From Bettongia penicillata ogilbyi (taxonomy: Eukaryota > Chordata > Mammalia > Diprotodontia > Potoroidae), in NCBI GenBank assembly GCA_023548195.1, contig JAJHZJ010000311.1:5045919-5109918 (forward strand): a DNA stretch of 64,000 nt, read 5' to 3'. Below, one piece after another: positions 22,262 through 33,039 of the stretch. Each line of letters starts with the position of its first letter. Positions within the stretch are counted from its first letter, which is position 1. The notes beneath the pieces were generated by a model that made no database searches, had not been told where the DNA came from, and was given only the letters and a program-made list of their open reading frames with translations. Position numbers and translations under genes: made by a program.

Positions 22262-22336
22262 GCCCCCGTGGCCTAATGGTTAAGATGCTAGTCTCCTAAG
22301 CAAAGTCTCGTAGGTTTGAGATTTCCCAGTTGGCTA
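22262..22336 (+). pseudogene. Degenerate tRNA-Arg(CCT)-like sequence
   Basis: 75 nt with GTGGCCTAATGG (A-box-like) and an anticodon-loop CTCCTAA, as in tRNA-Arg-CCT, then GGTTTGAGATT (altered B box). Anticodon-stem and acceptor-stem pairings are broken. It is probably a tRNA pseudogene or tRNA-derived fragment, not a working tRNA. Confidence 0.55.
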
Positions 22337-22354
22337 GAAAACATTCGCATAAAT

Positions 22355-22450
22355 ACTCTAAGGATGAACCCCACCTTTCATTTTATAGAGAAGGAATCTG
22401 AAGAAGGATAATTGATTTGCCCAAGATCCTCCTGCTATCACTGACAGACT
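22355..22450 (-). repeat. MIR-type fragment
   Basis: 'cattttatagagaaggaatc' and 'tgatttgcccaagatcctcc' are the reversed MIR core and 3' part. Confidence 0.5.
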
Positions 22451-23338
22451 CCTTTTCATTTTCCCCATGCTGGCGGGGGTTCTAAACTTTCTCCTTTCTC
22501 TCTCTTTTTTTTTTAATTTATTTTTTTTAATTTAACTTTTTACATTCATTTTCACAAAATTTTGAGTTCCAAATTTTCTCCCCTTTTATCCCTTCCCCCC
22601 ACCCCAATACACCGAGCAATCTAATTTTCCCTATCACCAATCTGCCCTCTCTTCTATCATCCCTCCCTTCTCTTGTCCCCATCTTCTCTTTTGTCCTGTA
22701 GGGCCAGATGACCTATTACCTGTATTTCTTATTTCCTAGTAGCAACAACAATACTAAACAGTTGTTCCTAAAACTTTGAGTTCCAACATCTCCCCATCCC
22801 TCCTTCCCCACCCATTCCCTTTGGGAAGGCAGGCAATTCAATATAGGCCATATCTGTGTAGTTTTGCAAATGACTTCGATAATAGTCATGTTGTGTAAGA
22901 CTAACTGTATTTCCCTCCATCCTATCCTGCCCCCCATTGTTTCTATTCTGTCTTTTGATCCTGTCCCTCCCCAAGAGTGTTGACTTCAAATTGCTCCCTC
23001 CTCCTATTGCCCTCCCTACCATCATCCCCCACCCCTTGCTTATCTCCTTCTCCCCCACTTTCCTGTATTGTAAGATAGGTTTTCATACCAAAATGAGTGT
23101 GCATTTTATTCCTTCCTTTAGTCAAATGTGATGAGGGTAAACTTCTTGGTTTTTTTTCCTCAGCTCTCCTCTTTTTCCCTCCACTAAAAAGTCTCCTGCT
23201 TGCCTCTTGAATGAGATATAATTTACCCCATTCCATTTCACCCTCTTTCCTCCCACTACATTTCTCTCTCACCATTTACCTTAATTTCTTTTAAAATATG
23301 GTCCCATCCTATTCAATTCACTCTGTGCTCTCTGTCTC

Positions 23339-23412
23339 TGTATGTGCATGCATGTGTGTATGTGTGTGTGCGTGCACGCATGTACGTGTGTGTGTGTATG
23401 TGTGTGTGTATA
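23339..23412. repeat. (TG)n-rich repeat in half-L1 3' region
   Basis: Interrupted TG/CATG repeat in the same place as the repeats in the sibling copies. Confidence 0.85.
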
Positions 23413-23546
23413 GTCCCACCAACTACCCAGATACTGAAAAATTTTAAGAGGTACAAATATTGTCTTTCCATGTAGGAATGTAAACAGTTCACCTTTGGTA
23501 AGTCCCTTATAACTTCTCTTTGCTGTTTACTTTTTCATGCTTCTTC

Positions 23547-24638
23547 TCATTCTTGTGTTTGAAGGTCAAATTTTCTTTTCAGCTCTGGTCTTTTCATCAA
23601 GAATGATTGAAAGTCCTCTGTTTCATTGAAAGACCTGAAGTATTATACTCAGTTTTTCTGGGTAGGTGATTCTTGGTTTGAGTCCTAGTTCCTTTGACTT
23701 CTGGAATATCCTATTCCACGCCCTTTGATCCCTTAATGTAGAAGCTGCTAGATCTTGTGTTATCCTGACTGTATTTCCACAATACTGGAATTGTTTCTTT
23801 CTAGTTGCTTGTAATATTTTCTCCTTGACCTGGGAATTCTGGAATTTGGCCACAATGTTCCTAGGAGTTTCTCTTTTTGGATCTCTTTCAGGTGGCAATC
23901 AATGGATTCTTTCAATACTTATTTTGCCCTCTGGTTCTAGAATATCAGGGCAGTTTTCCTCGATAATTTCATGGAAGATGATGTCTAGGCTCTTTTTTTG
24001 ATCATGAGTTTCAGGTAGTCCCATAATTTTTAAATTGTCTCTCCTGGATCTATTTTCCAGGTCAGTTGTTTTTCCCATGAGATATTTCACATTCTCTTCC
24101 ATTTTTTCATTCTTTTGTTTTTTGTTTTGTGGTTTCTTGGTTTCTCAGGGAGTCATTAGACTCCATCTGTTCCATTCTAATTTTGAGAGAACTATTATCT
24201 TCAGTGAGCTTTTGAACCTCTTTTTCCATTTGGCTAATTCTGCTTTTGAAAGCATTCTTCTCCTCATTGGCTTTTTGAACCTCTTTTGCCAATTGAGTGA
24301 GCCTATTTTTCAAGGTGTTATTTTCTTTAGCATTTTTTTTGGGTCTCCTTTGCCAAGGTATTCACCCATTTTTCATGCTTTTCTTGCATCTCTCTCATTT
24401 CTCTTCCCAGTTTTTCCTCCACCTGTCTAACTTGATTTTCAAAATCCTTTTTGAGCTCTTCCATGTCCTGAGCCCATTGGACATCCACCTGGGATGTCTG
24501 GGGTACAGAGGCCTTGACTTCTATGTCTTTCCCTGATGGTAAGAATATTTCCTCGTCATCAGAATCGAAAGGTGGGAACATCTGTACCCCAACAAAATAG
24601 CTCTCTATGGTCTTATTTTTCTTCCCTTTTCTGGGCAT
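23547..24638 (-). pseudogene. Half-L1 ORF1 remnant
   Basis: Starts M-P-R-K-G-K-K-N-K-T-I-E-S at 24638 and matches the intact ORF1 at 61850 throughout. It is broken by a frameshift near 24330, another near 24105, and a TGA at about 23898 that replaces a CGA arginine codon (CpG decay). It keeps the NLKIMGLPE RRM start and the RITYP C-terminal region. Confidence 0.85.
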
Positions 24639-24779
24639 TTTCCCAGCCAGTTACTTGAGTTCTGAGATTCCTGTTCATCCCTGCCTAGATCCGCCCAGCT
24701 AGTGCTTGGGGTCTGAGATTCAAATGGGCTTTCTGCAGCAGGCGCAGCTGCTATTCAATGTGAGCTTAAGTTCTGGTGC

Positions 24780-24920
24780 TGGGGTGGGGGCAGGGCCACC
24801 TCCCAGGCTCAGTTCCCTCAGGGCCTTTATGCAGAGACCTTCAGTAATGGGGCGGGTGGGGGCAGGGCCGCCTCCCAGGCTCAGTTCCCTCAGGGCGTTT
24901 ATGCAGAGACCTTCGGTAAT
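24780..24920 (-). repeat. Two 70-bp 5' UTR monomers of half-L1
   Basis: Two tandem units each hold CCTCCCAGGCTCAGTTCCC followed by TCAGGG(C/C)(C/G)TTTATGCAGAG. The intact element at 61 kb has three related units. Confidence 0.8.
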
Positions 24921-25359
24921 GGCCCTGAACTTCTGCCTGCTGGTCCGAGAGTCCCGGGGGGGCCACCGCTACTGCCTCTGCTGCTTCTTCTGCCGCTGCC
25001 TCCCGAGGGGGCCCAAGCCACGGAGACAGCCCTCTCCCTTCTTGGCCAGCCCAGACGTCTCTCTCCCTGACCTGTAGTGTCTGTGGGCAGAGGGACCTTC
25101 CAGGTCGCCAGAGGTTCTGTCCCTGAAGCCTGCTCGGATCTGCTCCTCTCGGCAGCGCGGCCAGGGCAGCACAGGGGTGGGCTCCGCTTTCCGGGGCATG
25201 ACGGACCCCTGGGGACTGCTCTCCAGGGCTCTCTGGAACGGAAATCTTTTCCACTGTGTTTCTGCGCGCCTTGCAGTGCTCCAGAATTCGTGGGGAGTTC
25301 TTCTTGCAGGAAATATATGGGCTGTGGGTTTGGAGCTAGCATACGTGAGTCTTTCCACT

Positions 25360-25371
25360 CCGCCATCTTGG
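25360..25371 (-). promoter_or_regulatory. YY1-like box at half-L1 5' end
   Basis: CCAAGATGGCGG on the minus strand, a few bases inside the 5' terminus. This is the position and sequence of the YY1 site that directs initiation in human L1. Confidence 0.6.
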
Positions 25372-25380
25372 CTCCACCCC

Positions 25381-25393
25381 CAACCCCATTTTT
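25381..25393. repeat. Target-site duplication, right copy (13 bp)
   Basis: CAACCCCATTTTT, directly abutting the half-L1 5' end. Confidence 0.75.
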
Positions 25394-26290
25394 AGTACAA
25401 GAATACAATCCTACCATGAGTGACACAGGCTTTATACCATATCAGCTGGGGGTGAGAGTCTATGTGTGCTTTGGAGTCTCAGAAGGTAGAGAAGATGTAG
25501 AGACCCACAACCAGTAGTAGTCCATGTCTGACTTGCCCCTGAATATAATTCACCACTCCACTATCAAAGAATAACCAGGGAGGAGTAGTCACAGTTCCAT
25601 GTACTAAGCAGATGATCATGTCAGGAAACAGTCCCAGGAATGGGCAGAAGAGCAAACCAGGAGTGACTTTAGGTGCTAGGGACTGTCTTCCCTCAAGCAA
25701 TCTTTTCTGACTCTTCTTGAGGCCATGAAAGGATTAGCATTTGGAACTTTATTTTATTGCATCAACCTTTTTTGCTTGCTCCTGGGGTAGAAGAAGTGGA
25801 AGGTCAAACAACTAAACTATATCTTTCTTAACACCTCTGTGTTCAAAGTCTGTCAACAGATCACTGGAGATTGGTTAATAATTTCCCAAGTCTGTGAAAA
25901 CTGTGGGAGCAAAGGTCAGACCACAGTTATTTAAATGCACCTTTTATATATTATTTGTGCCTGTTTGCTTGGAGGGAGATGCTATTTTAGCATGGTCATG
26001 TGATGAAGGCTTGGTGACATACAGCAGGCAATACGGGATGTGGTTCCCCATCAAGGGCTTCAGGACTATTTTGATTGGGTAAATCCACTCTAACCACACG
26101 TTAGCCTAACAACCAGAAAGGCCTCCTGTCTCTTAGAACCATGAAGAGCTCTGAACTTCCCCAGAACCTCGGTTGTACTAAGGGGAAATGTAGGACTGCC
26201 AGGTTGTGTGGGACTTGTTAGTACCTGCATCTTTTGATGATTAGGTTAATGGCTAGCCATGCCACCTGGTGGCTACATAAGTGTAAAATG
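25394..26290. other. No gene; mostly unrecognised
   Basis: A 60-bp stretch at 25871-25940 (TTTCCCAAGTCTGTGAAAAC, then ACAGTTATTTAAAT) resembles 20931-20993. This suggests a further dispersed family. Otherwise nothing is seen. Confidence 0.4.
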
Positions 26291-26299
26291 TAATGTTAT

Positions 26300-26725
26300 A
26301 AAAACGTTAAAGAAGAATGGAAGACTTCCACAACTACAACTGGGGGAAAATTCATAAATAATTGAAGTGATTACAAAAGAGAGAATATACAACTGCAACG
26401 ACAAACATTATAAAGTTTTTATATATACACAGTCAAAACAGCAGGAATAAGAAAACAAATGGTTAAGTAGGAAAAAAATCTTTGCATTAAATATTTCTAA
26501 GCAAAGTCTGATAACCAAGATATGTAAGACCAAGAGTCATTTCCCAATAGATGTGAGCTAAGCATATAAAATTTTTTTAATTGTAAACTATTAACTGTAT
26601 GAAAATTTGTTGCAAATGACTAATAATAGGAGAATGTAAATTGACAACTTGGAAGTTTCACCTCACATTCAGAAAACTGATAAAGATGACAAAAGACAGA
26701 AATAGTTAATGTTGGAAGAGCTGAA
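26300..26725 (+). mobile_element. L1 3' part, left of L2 insertion
   Basis: Sense L1 ORF2 end: 'gagtcatttcccaatagatg', 'gaagtttcacctcacattca' and 'agatgacaaaagacagaaat', ending at about 'aatgttggaag'. The same L1 resumes at about 30250. Confidence 0.65.
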
Positions 26726-26907
26726 ATCAGTCAATTAAGCACCTACAGTGTGCCAGGCACTGTGCTAAGTGCTGGGATACAAAGAAAGTCATAACATTGT
26801 CCCTGACCTGAAGGTATTTACAGTCTAATGAGGAAATTTAGAGTAAATAGAAAAAAGAGTAAATACAAATTTAGAGGAAATAGTACACAAACAAATATGT
26901 AAGATTA

Positions 26908-26908
<1 letters not shown>

Positions 26909-26940
<32 letters not shown>
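26909..26940. repeat. (CA)n microsatellite
   Basis: Sixteen CA units within the L2 3' part. Confidence 0.9.
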
Positions 26941-26942
<2 letters not shown>

Positions 26943-27449
26943 TAAATAGGGAGTAATCCACAGAGGGAGGGTACTAGAAAAAATAGAATATTAGGAAAGG
27001 TTTCCTGGAGAAGTAGAATTTCATCTGAGACTTGAAGGAAGCCAGCAAAGTCAGTAGGTAGGGATAAGGAGGACACACACTCCAAGCATGAGTGACAGTG
27101 AGAGAAAATGTTGAGGGTGGAGAGATGAAGGGTCTTATTTGAGGAACAGCAAGGAGGCCAGGGTCACAGGACTGAAGAGTATGTGAGGGTGATGGTGGGG
27201 GTAGTATGTAAAGTGAAAGAAGACTGGAAAAGTAAGAGAGGGGTGGGTGATGAAGGACTTTGAATGCCAACCAGAAAACTTTTTTGATACCAGAGGTGAT
27301 AGGAAGTCACTGGAGTTTATTGAGCAGGAAGGTGACATAGTCAGACTTGTGCTTTAGGAAAATCACTTTGGCATCTGAATGGAGGATAGACTGAAATGGA
27401 GAAAGACTTGGGGCAGGCTATCAAAACAGTCCACTTGTGAGGAGATGAG

Positions 27450-29540
27450 GGCCTGCATCAAGGTGGTGGCATTATTAGAGGAGAGAAGGGAGTGTATTCC
27501 AGAGATGTTGCAAAGGTAAAATTAACAGACCTTGGCATCAGATTGGACATGGGTGGTAAAAGAGAATTAGGGACTAAAGATGACACCAAAGTTTCTAGTC
27601 TGGGGGACTGGGAAGATAGTGATACCCTTGAGGATAATAGGGAAGTATGGCAGGGGGAAGATTTATAGGGAAAGATAACAAGTTCAGTTTTGGACTTGTT
27701 GAGTTTAAGATGTCTGCTGGAAATCCAATTTGAAATGTGAGAAAGGCAATTAGAGATGTGAGTCTGGCAATCAGCAGAGAGGTAAGCTGGATAAGTAGAT
27801 TTAGGAATCATCTACATTTAAATGATAATTAAGCTCACGGTAGCTGATGAGATCACCAAGTCAAGTAGTATAGAAGAAAAAGAGAAGAGGGCCCAGGACA
27901 GAGCCCTGTGGGATACCCAAAGTTAGTGGGTGTGACCTGAATAAAGATCTAGCAAAGGACTCTGAGGAGTGATCAGATAGATGGGAGAACCACAAGAGAA
28001 CAGTGTCCTGAAACTCTAGTGAGAAGAGACAATAAAGGAGAAGAGGGTGATTGACAGTGTCAGAGGTTAGAGAGAAGTCAAGAAAGATTAGAGTTGAGAT
28101 CAGGTCATTGATTTTGTCAATAAGAGATCATTGTTAACTTTGGAGAGAGAAGTTTTGGTTGAATGATGAAGCTGGAAGCCAGACTGTATGGGGTCAAGAG
28201 GAGAATGAGAGGAGAGGAAAGGGAGGCATATATAAGGAGACAGCCCTTTCCAGGATTTGAGTCACAAAGGCCAAAAGAGTCATAGGATGATATTTAGTTG
28301 AGATGGAAGAATCAAGTAAAGGATTTTTGAAGATAGGAGAGAGACATGAATATTAGTAGGAAGTGGGGAAGCATCCAGCAGATTGGGAGAAAAGTGAAAA
28401 GATAAGAGAAGATAAGTGAGAGAATGGATAGAGGGAGGGCAATATGCTGAGGGAGAAGGAATGAAAAGGAATCACTTGGGTAGGTAGAGAGTTAGCCTGG
28501 GGTAATACAGTTTGCAAGGGGTAATACGGCTACCTCTTCAGGGGTATACATACCGGAGAGAAGGAGGAAATAGTGACAGAAGGCATCTGAGTGATAGGAG
28601 ATGAGGTAGAAGGGAGAAGAGGGAGCTTGTGATAAATGCTAAGAGGGTGGGGGGGAGGGGAAGCCATGAGAGGTTTGAGGAGAAGATTTGGGAGAGTGGT
28701 TGTGGAGAGTGAGTTAATAAGGGATTGCCTATCAGCAGTGAGGGCCCAGCTGAGGTTCTGTAACATAAATTTGTGGGAACCCAGTCAGAATGATTGAGTG
28801 ATTTTCTCCATCTTCATTCAACAGCATGTGCATAGGAACATAAGAAGTGGATGATAGGAGTGTTCCAAGGCTATGACTCGGCAGGGTACAATCAATGATA
28901 TGAGAGGACAATGAACTCAGGAGAACAGTACAGAGCTGAACTGGTTAACCAATGGATCAAGATGGGGAACTGAGCAGAGAGTGATTGGTGCAAAGTTGAA
29001 TTCCTGGGAGAGAACTGAGGAGAAGAGGGATGAAGAGCAGGGTTGGCTATGGGAAGACAGAGGTGGAAAGTGAATCAGATAAGATCAGATAAGGGAAATT
29101 TTGGAGTTCCTGAATGTAGAGGTAGTGCATTTGTGGGGAAAGACGAGATGAAAAATATGGCCACATCTGTGTGGTGTGGAGGAGCAGGTCATAGGAAATT
29201 AGTAGGTTAAAGAATTGGGAGATTAGAGTCTTTTATTTTTTATTGACTAACTTTGAGGAAGTATCAATACAAATGCTGAAGTCCCCTTCAACATATATGT
29301 AGTATAAAGGCAAGACTTGGGGAGGAGAGAAGGATTGTAAGCCAGATACTGAACTCCTTGAGGAAAGAATGGGAGGATCCTGGAGGCTTGTAGACAATAG
29401 ATACTAAGATTTTAATTGGATGAAATATGCAAATTGCATGGACTTCAAAGGAGCAGAGGTTACTATGGTAGGGGGAGAACCTGGAAAAGGCAACAAAGAG
29501 CAAGGAGTATTTCAACTCCCTCGTCTTGATCAATAAGTCA
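27450..29540 (-). pseudogene. L2-like ORF2 (endonuclease and reverse transcriptase) remnant
   Basis: A series of minus-strand open pieces in changing frames gives endonuclease, then RT, then post-RT in the correct order for a CR1/L2-clade ORF2. It has lost coding capacity through many stops and indels. Confidence 0.65.
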
Positions 29541-30249
29541 AAAGTAATAATTGAAAAGTGCAGCCAGTGCTGAAAAGGCTGGCCAGGGAAGCCGGGGTGA
29601 GCCAGGTGTCATCAGGGGTGAGCCAGGTCTCAGTAGGAGTCAGAAGATGGAAGGTGTAGGAAAGGAAAAGCTTTAAGATAAAAGCAAGTTTGTTGCCTAT
29701 GGAGTACGCTTTCCTCCAGAGTAGGTATAGGAAGAGGTGGGTATGGGACTTTCGGGTGTTGAGGGATGGGAATAAGGAATTGGGTAGTGGTAGATGGGGC
29801 GTGGGGTTTGGATGATGACCTCACTGGGAGGTGGAAGATATCACCAGGTGGGAGTTTGTTAATCATAATTCACTTCTTCTCTTCCCAGTAGAGGGTAGAG
29901 ATGAGGCAGGAGACAGAAGGGAAGCTCCTCTTCCTCCTCTCCTCTTTCCTCTGGAGGCTCCTCTGTACACTTCTCCCAGAGGCTGGAGATCAGGCAGGAG
30001 ATCACACACGATGGAAAGCCACCTTTCTTCTTCCCACAGAAGACATGTGTAGTATCAGATAGAAGACACAAAATCAGATGTAAGGCCCCCCCTGCCTTAT
30101 GTCTCCCCTAAGGCAGAAGACAGGTGCAGCACCAGATGCAAGGCCATGCCCCAAATGTGCGCTGTACTTTCTCTTCTTGCAGGAAATGAACAGTAAGATT
30201 CAGAAGGTAGGTGGACAGATGGGAGGTCTCACCTTACCTCTCCCATAGA

Positions 30250-30590
30250 AAACTACAAAAAGATAGACTCACTAATACACTATGGGTAGAACTATGAATT
30301 GGTCTAAAATGTTACCAAAATATCTGCCAAAACATTAACAACCACTTTTTCTAGTAGCAAAAAACTGGAAACAAAGGAGACATGCATCAGTTGGTTTTGT
30401 CTCAACAAATTATAGTTCATAACTAAAATGAGATACTATTTTACCCTAAGAAAGTATGAATATGAGGAATTCATAGAAACATGGGAAAATTTTATGAACT
30501 GAAGCAGTCTGAAGTGAGTAGACTTAGGAGAACAATATACCCAATGACTATAAAAAACTAAAAGAAAATCTGACAGTTCTAAGCTCCTAC
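30250..30590 (+). mobile_element. L1 3' part, right of L2 insertion
   Basis: 'actcactaatacactatggg' and 'agaactatgaattggtctaa', 'gaactgaagcagtctgaagt', 'gagtagacttaggagaacaa' continue the L1 interrupted at 26725. Confidence 0.65.
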
Positions 30591-31689
30591 TGCTATGAGA
30601 CCCAGAGGGGCTGAGGCATTGAGTTCTCTCTCTCTAACTAAGGGGTCCCCTATCACGCATGCATGGCTGATTAGGTTTAGTCCAGAGAAGCCTAGCTTCT
30701 AATGAGAGGGTTAGTCTCATTTTCACAATTTTTAGCTAATTAAACCTCTACACTGGCACCGTAGGGGGAAAATTGCTTAAGCTTAGATTTTGGCTCATGT
30801 GTAAGGGTCTACTTAAATTGGAGGAGTAGAAAGATACATAAAATAAGAATTAGGTATGAGATGAGCATTTATTTTCCTACAGCCAAAAGGAATGTTACAT
30901 ATATAACACAAGTGTATACTGACAAAAAGATATAACAATTCAGTAATTTAACTTCACTAATAGTCACTTTCTTGACCTTTACTATCAGAAGTCCAAGTAT
31001 GTTACATTCATCTCTCCCCCAGGGTTCTCTGGTATCCTTAAGGGAATCTGGGAGTGTCTAGCAGCCACTGACTTAAGACCTTACTGATTATGTTCCCCCA
31101 ATTTTAGAGGAGTCCCTTGCACCCCAGTTCTATTAGCTAAGAGTCAGATTAGCTTTTACAAAAGAATATTAACCTCAAAAATACAATGAAAACAAATATA
31201 CAAATGTCTCTCACCTCCCCAACACATTGGGAGTATAATCTCCCCTTAAACCACTTCAGTCTCTAGGCAGGGAGGAGAGATTAGGTTCACACATTATTCC
31301 AGTACCTATATAGCATAGTCCCACCAAGTTCTAAGTTCCAAACTCCCCTGGGCTCATTCCTGGCAGCCTGGCTTCTGAGGCCTTTCTTGTTGGATGGGCA
31401 GCAATATGTGCCCTGAAATTCCAAGGTAGTCGTGGCTCCGACTCCCCAGGTCCAGGGACTCCAATGCCTGTTTCTACAACTGAAAAGAACAAACGAAACA
31501 GATGCCCAAACTCTAAGCTCAATTCTTGGGGCCACAGAGTCTAAAAGAGGGAGGGAGGTGGACATAATCTGGCCCCTCACAATGACATAAAACCAGCTCA
31601 GTGCATGTTGCCTGGACTTCAACTGAACATACTTTCACTCCCTAAGGTGCTTCTAGAAAGAGTATGAGGCTGTCTCAGATGACTAGCTT
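30591..31689. other. No gene; unrecognised, possibly a degraded LTR
   Basis: A 1.1-kb block inserted after L1 with no open frame of note. Its mixed composition and position between repeats suggest an inserted element, but I can show no terminal repeats. Confidence 0.3.
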
Positions 31690-31800
31690 TTTTTTTTTTT
31701 TAACAAAGAAAATCAATTATATTGAAGTATATATCTCAAAATACAAATAGAAAACAAATACGAATTCATGGGCCCCCAGGTTAAGAACTCCTGGTCTACA
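31690..31800 (+). repeat. hAT-like element 3' part
   Basis: 'caattatattgaagtatata' then 'ccaggttaagaactcctgg' resembles the right half of the hAT-like element at 6466-6714 (ACTATATTGAAATA, GGGTTAAGAATCCCTGG). Confidence 0.5.
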
Positions 31801-33039
31801 TGTTCTCTAAGGTCCTCACAGCCCTCCATCTCCTAGTCTAATAAAAATTCTGCCAAAGCATCCTAGTATTCACTTTAGAGATCACTTGGTTTTGTCTCAT
31901 TGCTCCATTAACTCTACATCATCTTCATAGGAAGTGGATTTACCTCAATCGTCATGGCTCGTACATCCTACTTTCTTTTTTGTACTAGATTAAAATATTT
32001 TCTCTGTCCGTGAGGATCTTATATAAACTACTCCTATTCTAGCTATACAGCAATGGAAAGAGGCTGCTCTGCAGCTGGGAGGACAACTCAGGCTGGCTTC
32101 TCCTGGAAGTAGATCCTGGCTCTCTCCCACATGGGGACCTCCATGTTCAGTGACCTGGGCATCTGCAAAGCCCTGTTACACTTACAGCTACTGAAAGGAT
32201 GAGACTTAAACCTCATCAGCATATACAATGATTTTCAAGACTTCAGAATAGGCATTTTTAATTTCAGCGCAGCTCCGGGCAGTTCCTCCAAGTCTATGTT
32301 TCGTGGACAGCAAGGCCAGGACATGGATTCTCCCTTTTATTGGCAGTCATCATCTCTGGTGGAGAAGCTTCCCTTTTCACCAGTCACCTCTCACTGAGAG
32401 ACCCTGGACTCTTTCCACCTCCAGTGAAGTTTCCATCAAGCCTAGGTAGGTCCATATTGAGGTTGATATTTGGTTTATCTATCGGGAAAGAAAAACAAAA
32501 CAGAAGATGAAGCTAGCACTTGCATATCCAACCTCAGACTAACCTAAGCAGGGCATGTGTGCTAGTTGCCATGTTATTGTAACTGTGGGGGTAGCCAGAA
32601 TCGTGAAATGATTGAACTACTGTTGCCCCTTCCTTTAGGGAAAATCCCAGAGTTATACGATACCACCTAGTGGGTTGAAATAAGAGAATGACATGCTGGA
32701 ACCACTCTCTTTATAAAGGTCCACTGGGTCATCATCTCTTTTTGATCACTAGCCAATAAGGTGATTATTTCATCATACCTAAAGTATGTAAGTGTTGAGT
32801 CAACATGTGGTTGACTGGAAGCAGGCAGGGAAGTTACACATTCCCAGTGCAACTGCTTCAATATTAGCCTAACAGGGGCTCATAGATAAGCATGATAATA
32901 AAGTATATCCAGGCAAACAAACTTCTGTAAAAACAAAAGGCATAAATATACGTATTTTTTAAAGAAAAAAGTGATATCAAAATAATTTTTAATTATTTTT
33001 GTTTATATAATTTTTTAAACTTCTTTTTTTGATAGGGGT
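31801..33039. other. No gene; nothing recognised
   Basis: No exon-like open frame with splice sites and no repeat that I can name. Confidence 0.4.

Larger units (their letters stand above)
21841..22500 (-). other. Transduced 3' flank carried by the half-L1
   Basis: In sense this follows the internal A-rich end and runs to the second poly(A). It contains a reversed MIR fragment, a tRNA-like sequence, a MAR1-type SINE and about 230 bp that I do not recognise. It should occur elsewhere in the genome next to a source half-L1. Confidence 0.6.
21836..25380 (-). mobile_element. Half-L1 with apparent 3' transduction (about 3.5 kb insertion)
   Basis: In minus-strand sense: 5' end at 25380 (GGGGTGGAGCCAAGATGGCGG type), GC-rich 5' UTR with two 70-bp monomers, ORF1 remnant and about 1 kb of 3' region. 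Its own A-rich end is at about 22500. About 660 bp of non-half-L1 sequence follows, ending in a second A tract at 21831-21840. An AATACA hexamer lies 18-23 nt before that tract. The target duplication encloses the whole stretch, not just the half-L1, as expected if transcription read through into the source flank. Confidence 0.75.
26726..30235 (-). mobile_element. Near full-length L2-like LINE inserted in L1
   Basis: The 3' terminus is at 26726 (reversed 'caattaagcacctacagtgt' and 'gccaggcactgtgctaagtg'). A CR1/L2-clade ORF2 follows upstream in many broken frames. Recognisable parts are an endonuclease-like stretch (29288-29533, with IVYKPPGSSHSFL) and an RT thumb region (27458-27811, with ISNWISSRHLKLNKSKTEL). 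The YADD-equivalent motif reads N-V-D-D near 27825. The 5' section 29880-30235 has no ORF. L1 sequence resumes on the far side. Confidence 0.7.

Noticed and set aside
22262..22336. Functional tRNA-Arg gene
   Set aside because: Acceptor and anticodon stems do not pair and the B box is altered, so it is listed as a degenerate tRNA-like sequence.
24706..25517. Several long open frames in GC-rich sequence as host genes
   Set aside because: They lie in the 5' UTR of a half-L1, where high GC removes stops. They are kept only as a possible element-encoded antisense ORF in the findings.
31287..31622. Minus-strand open frame of 111 codons
   Set aside because: No domain, no splice sites in phase, located in unrecognised repeat-like sequence.
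30591..31689. Endogenous retrovirus with coding regions
   Set aside because: No gag, pol or env reading and no paired terminal repeats. Only an unrecognised inserted block can be stated.
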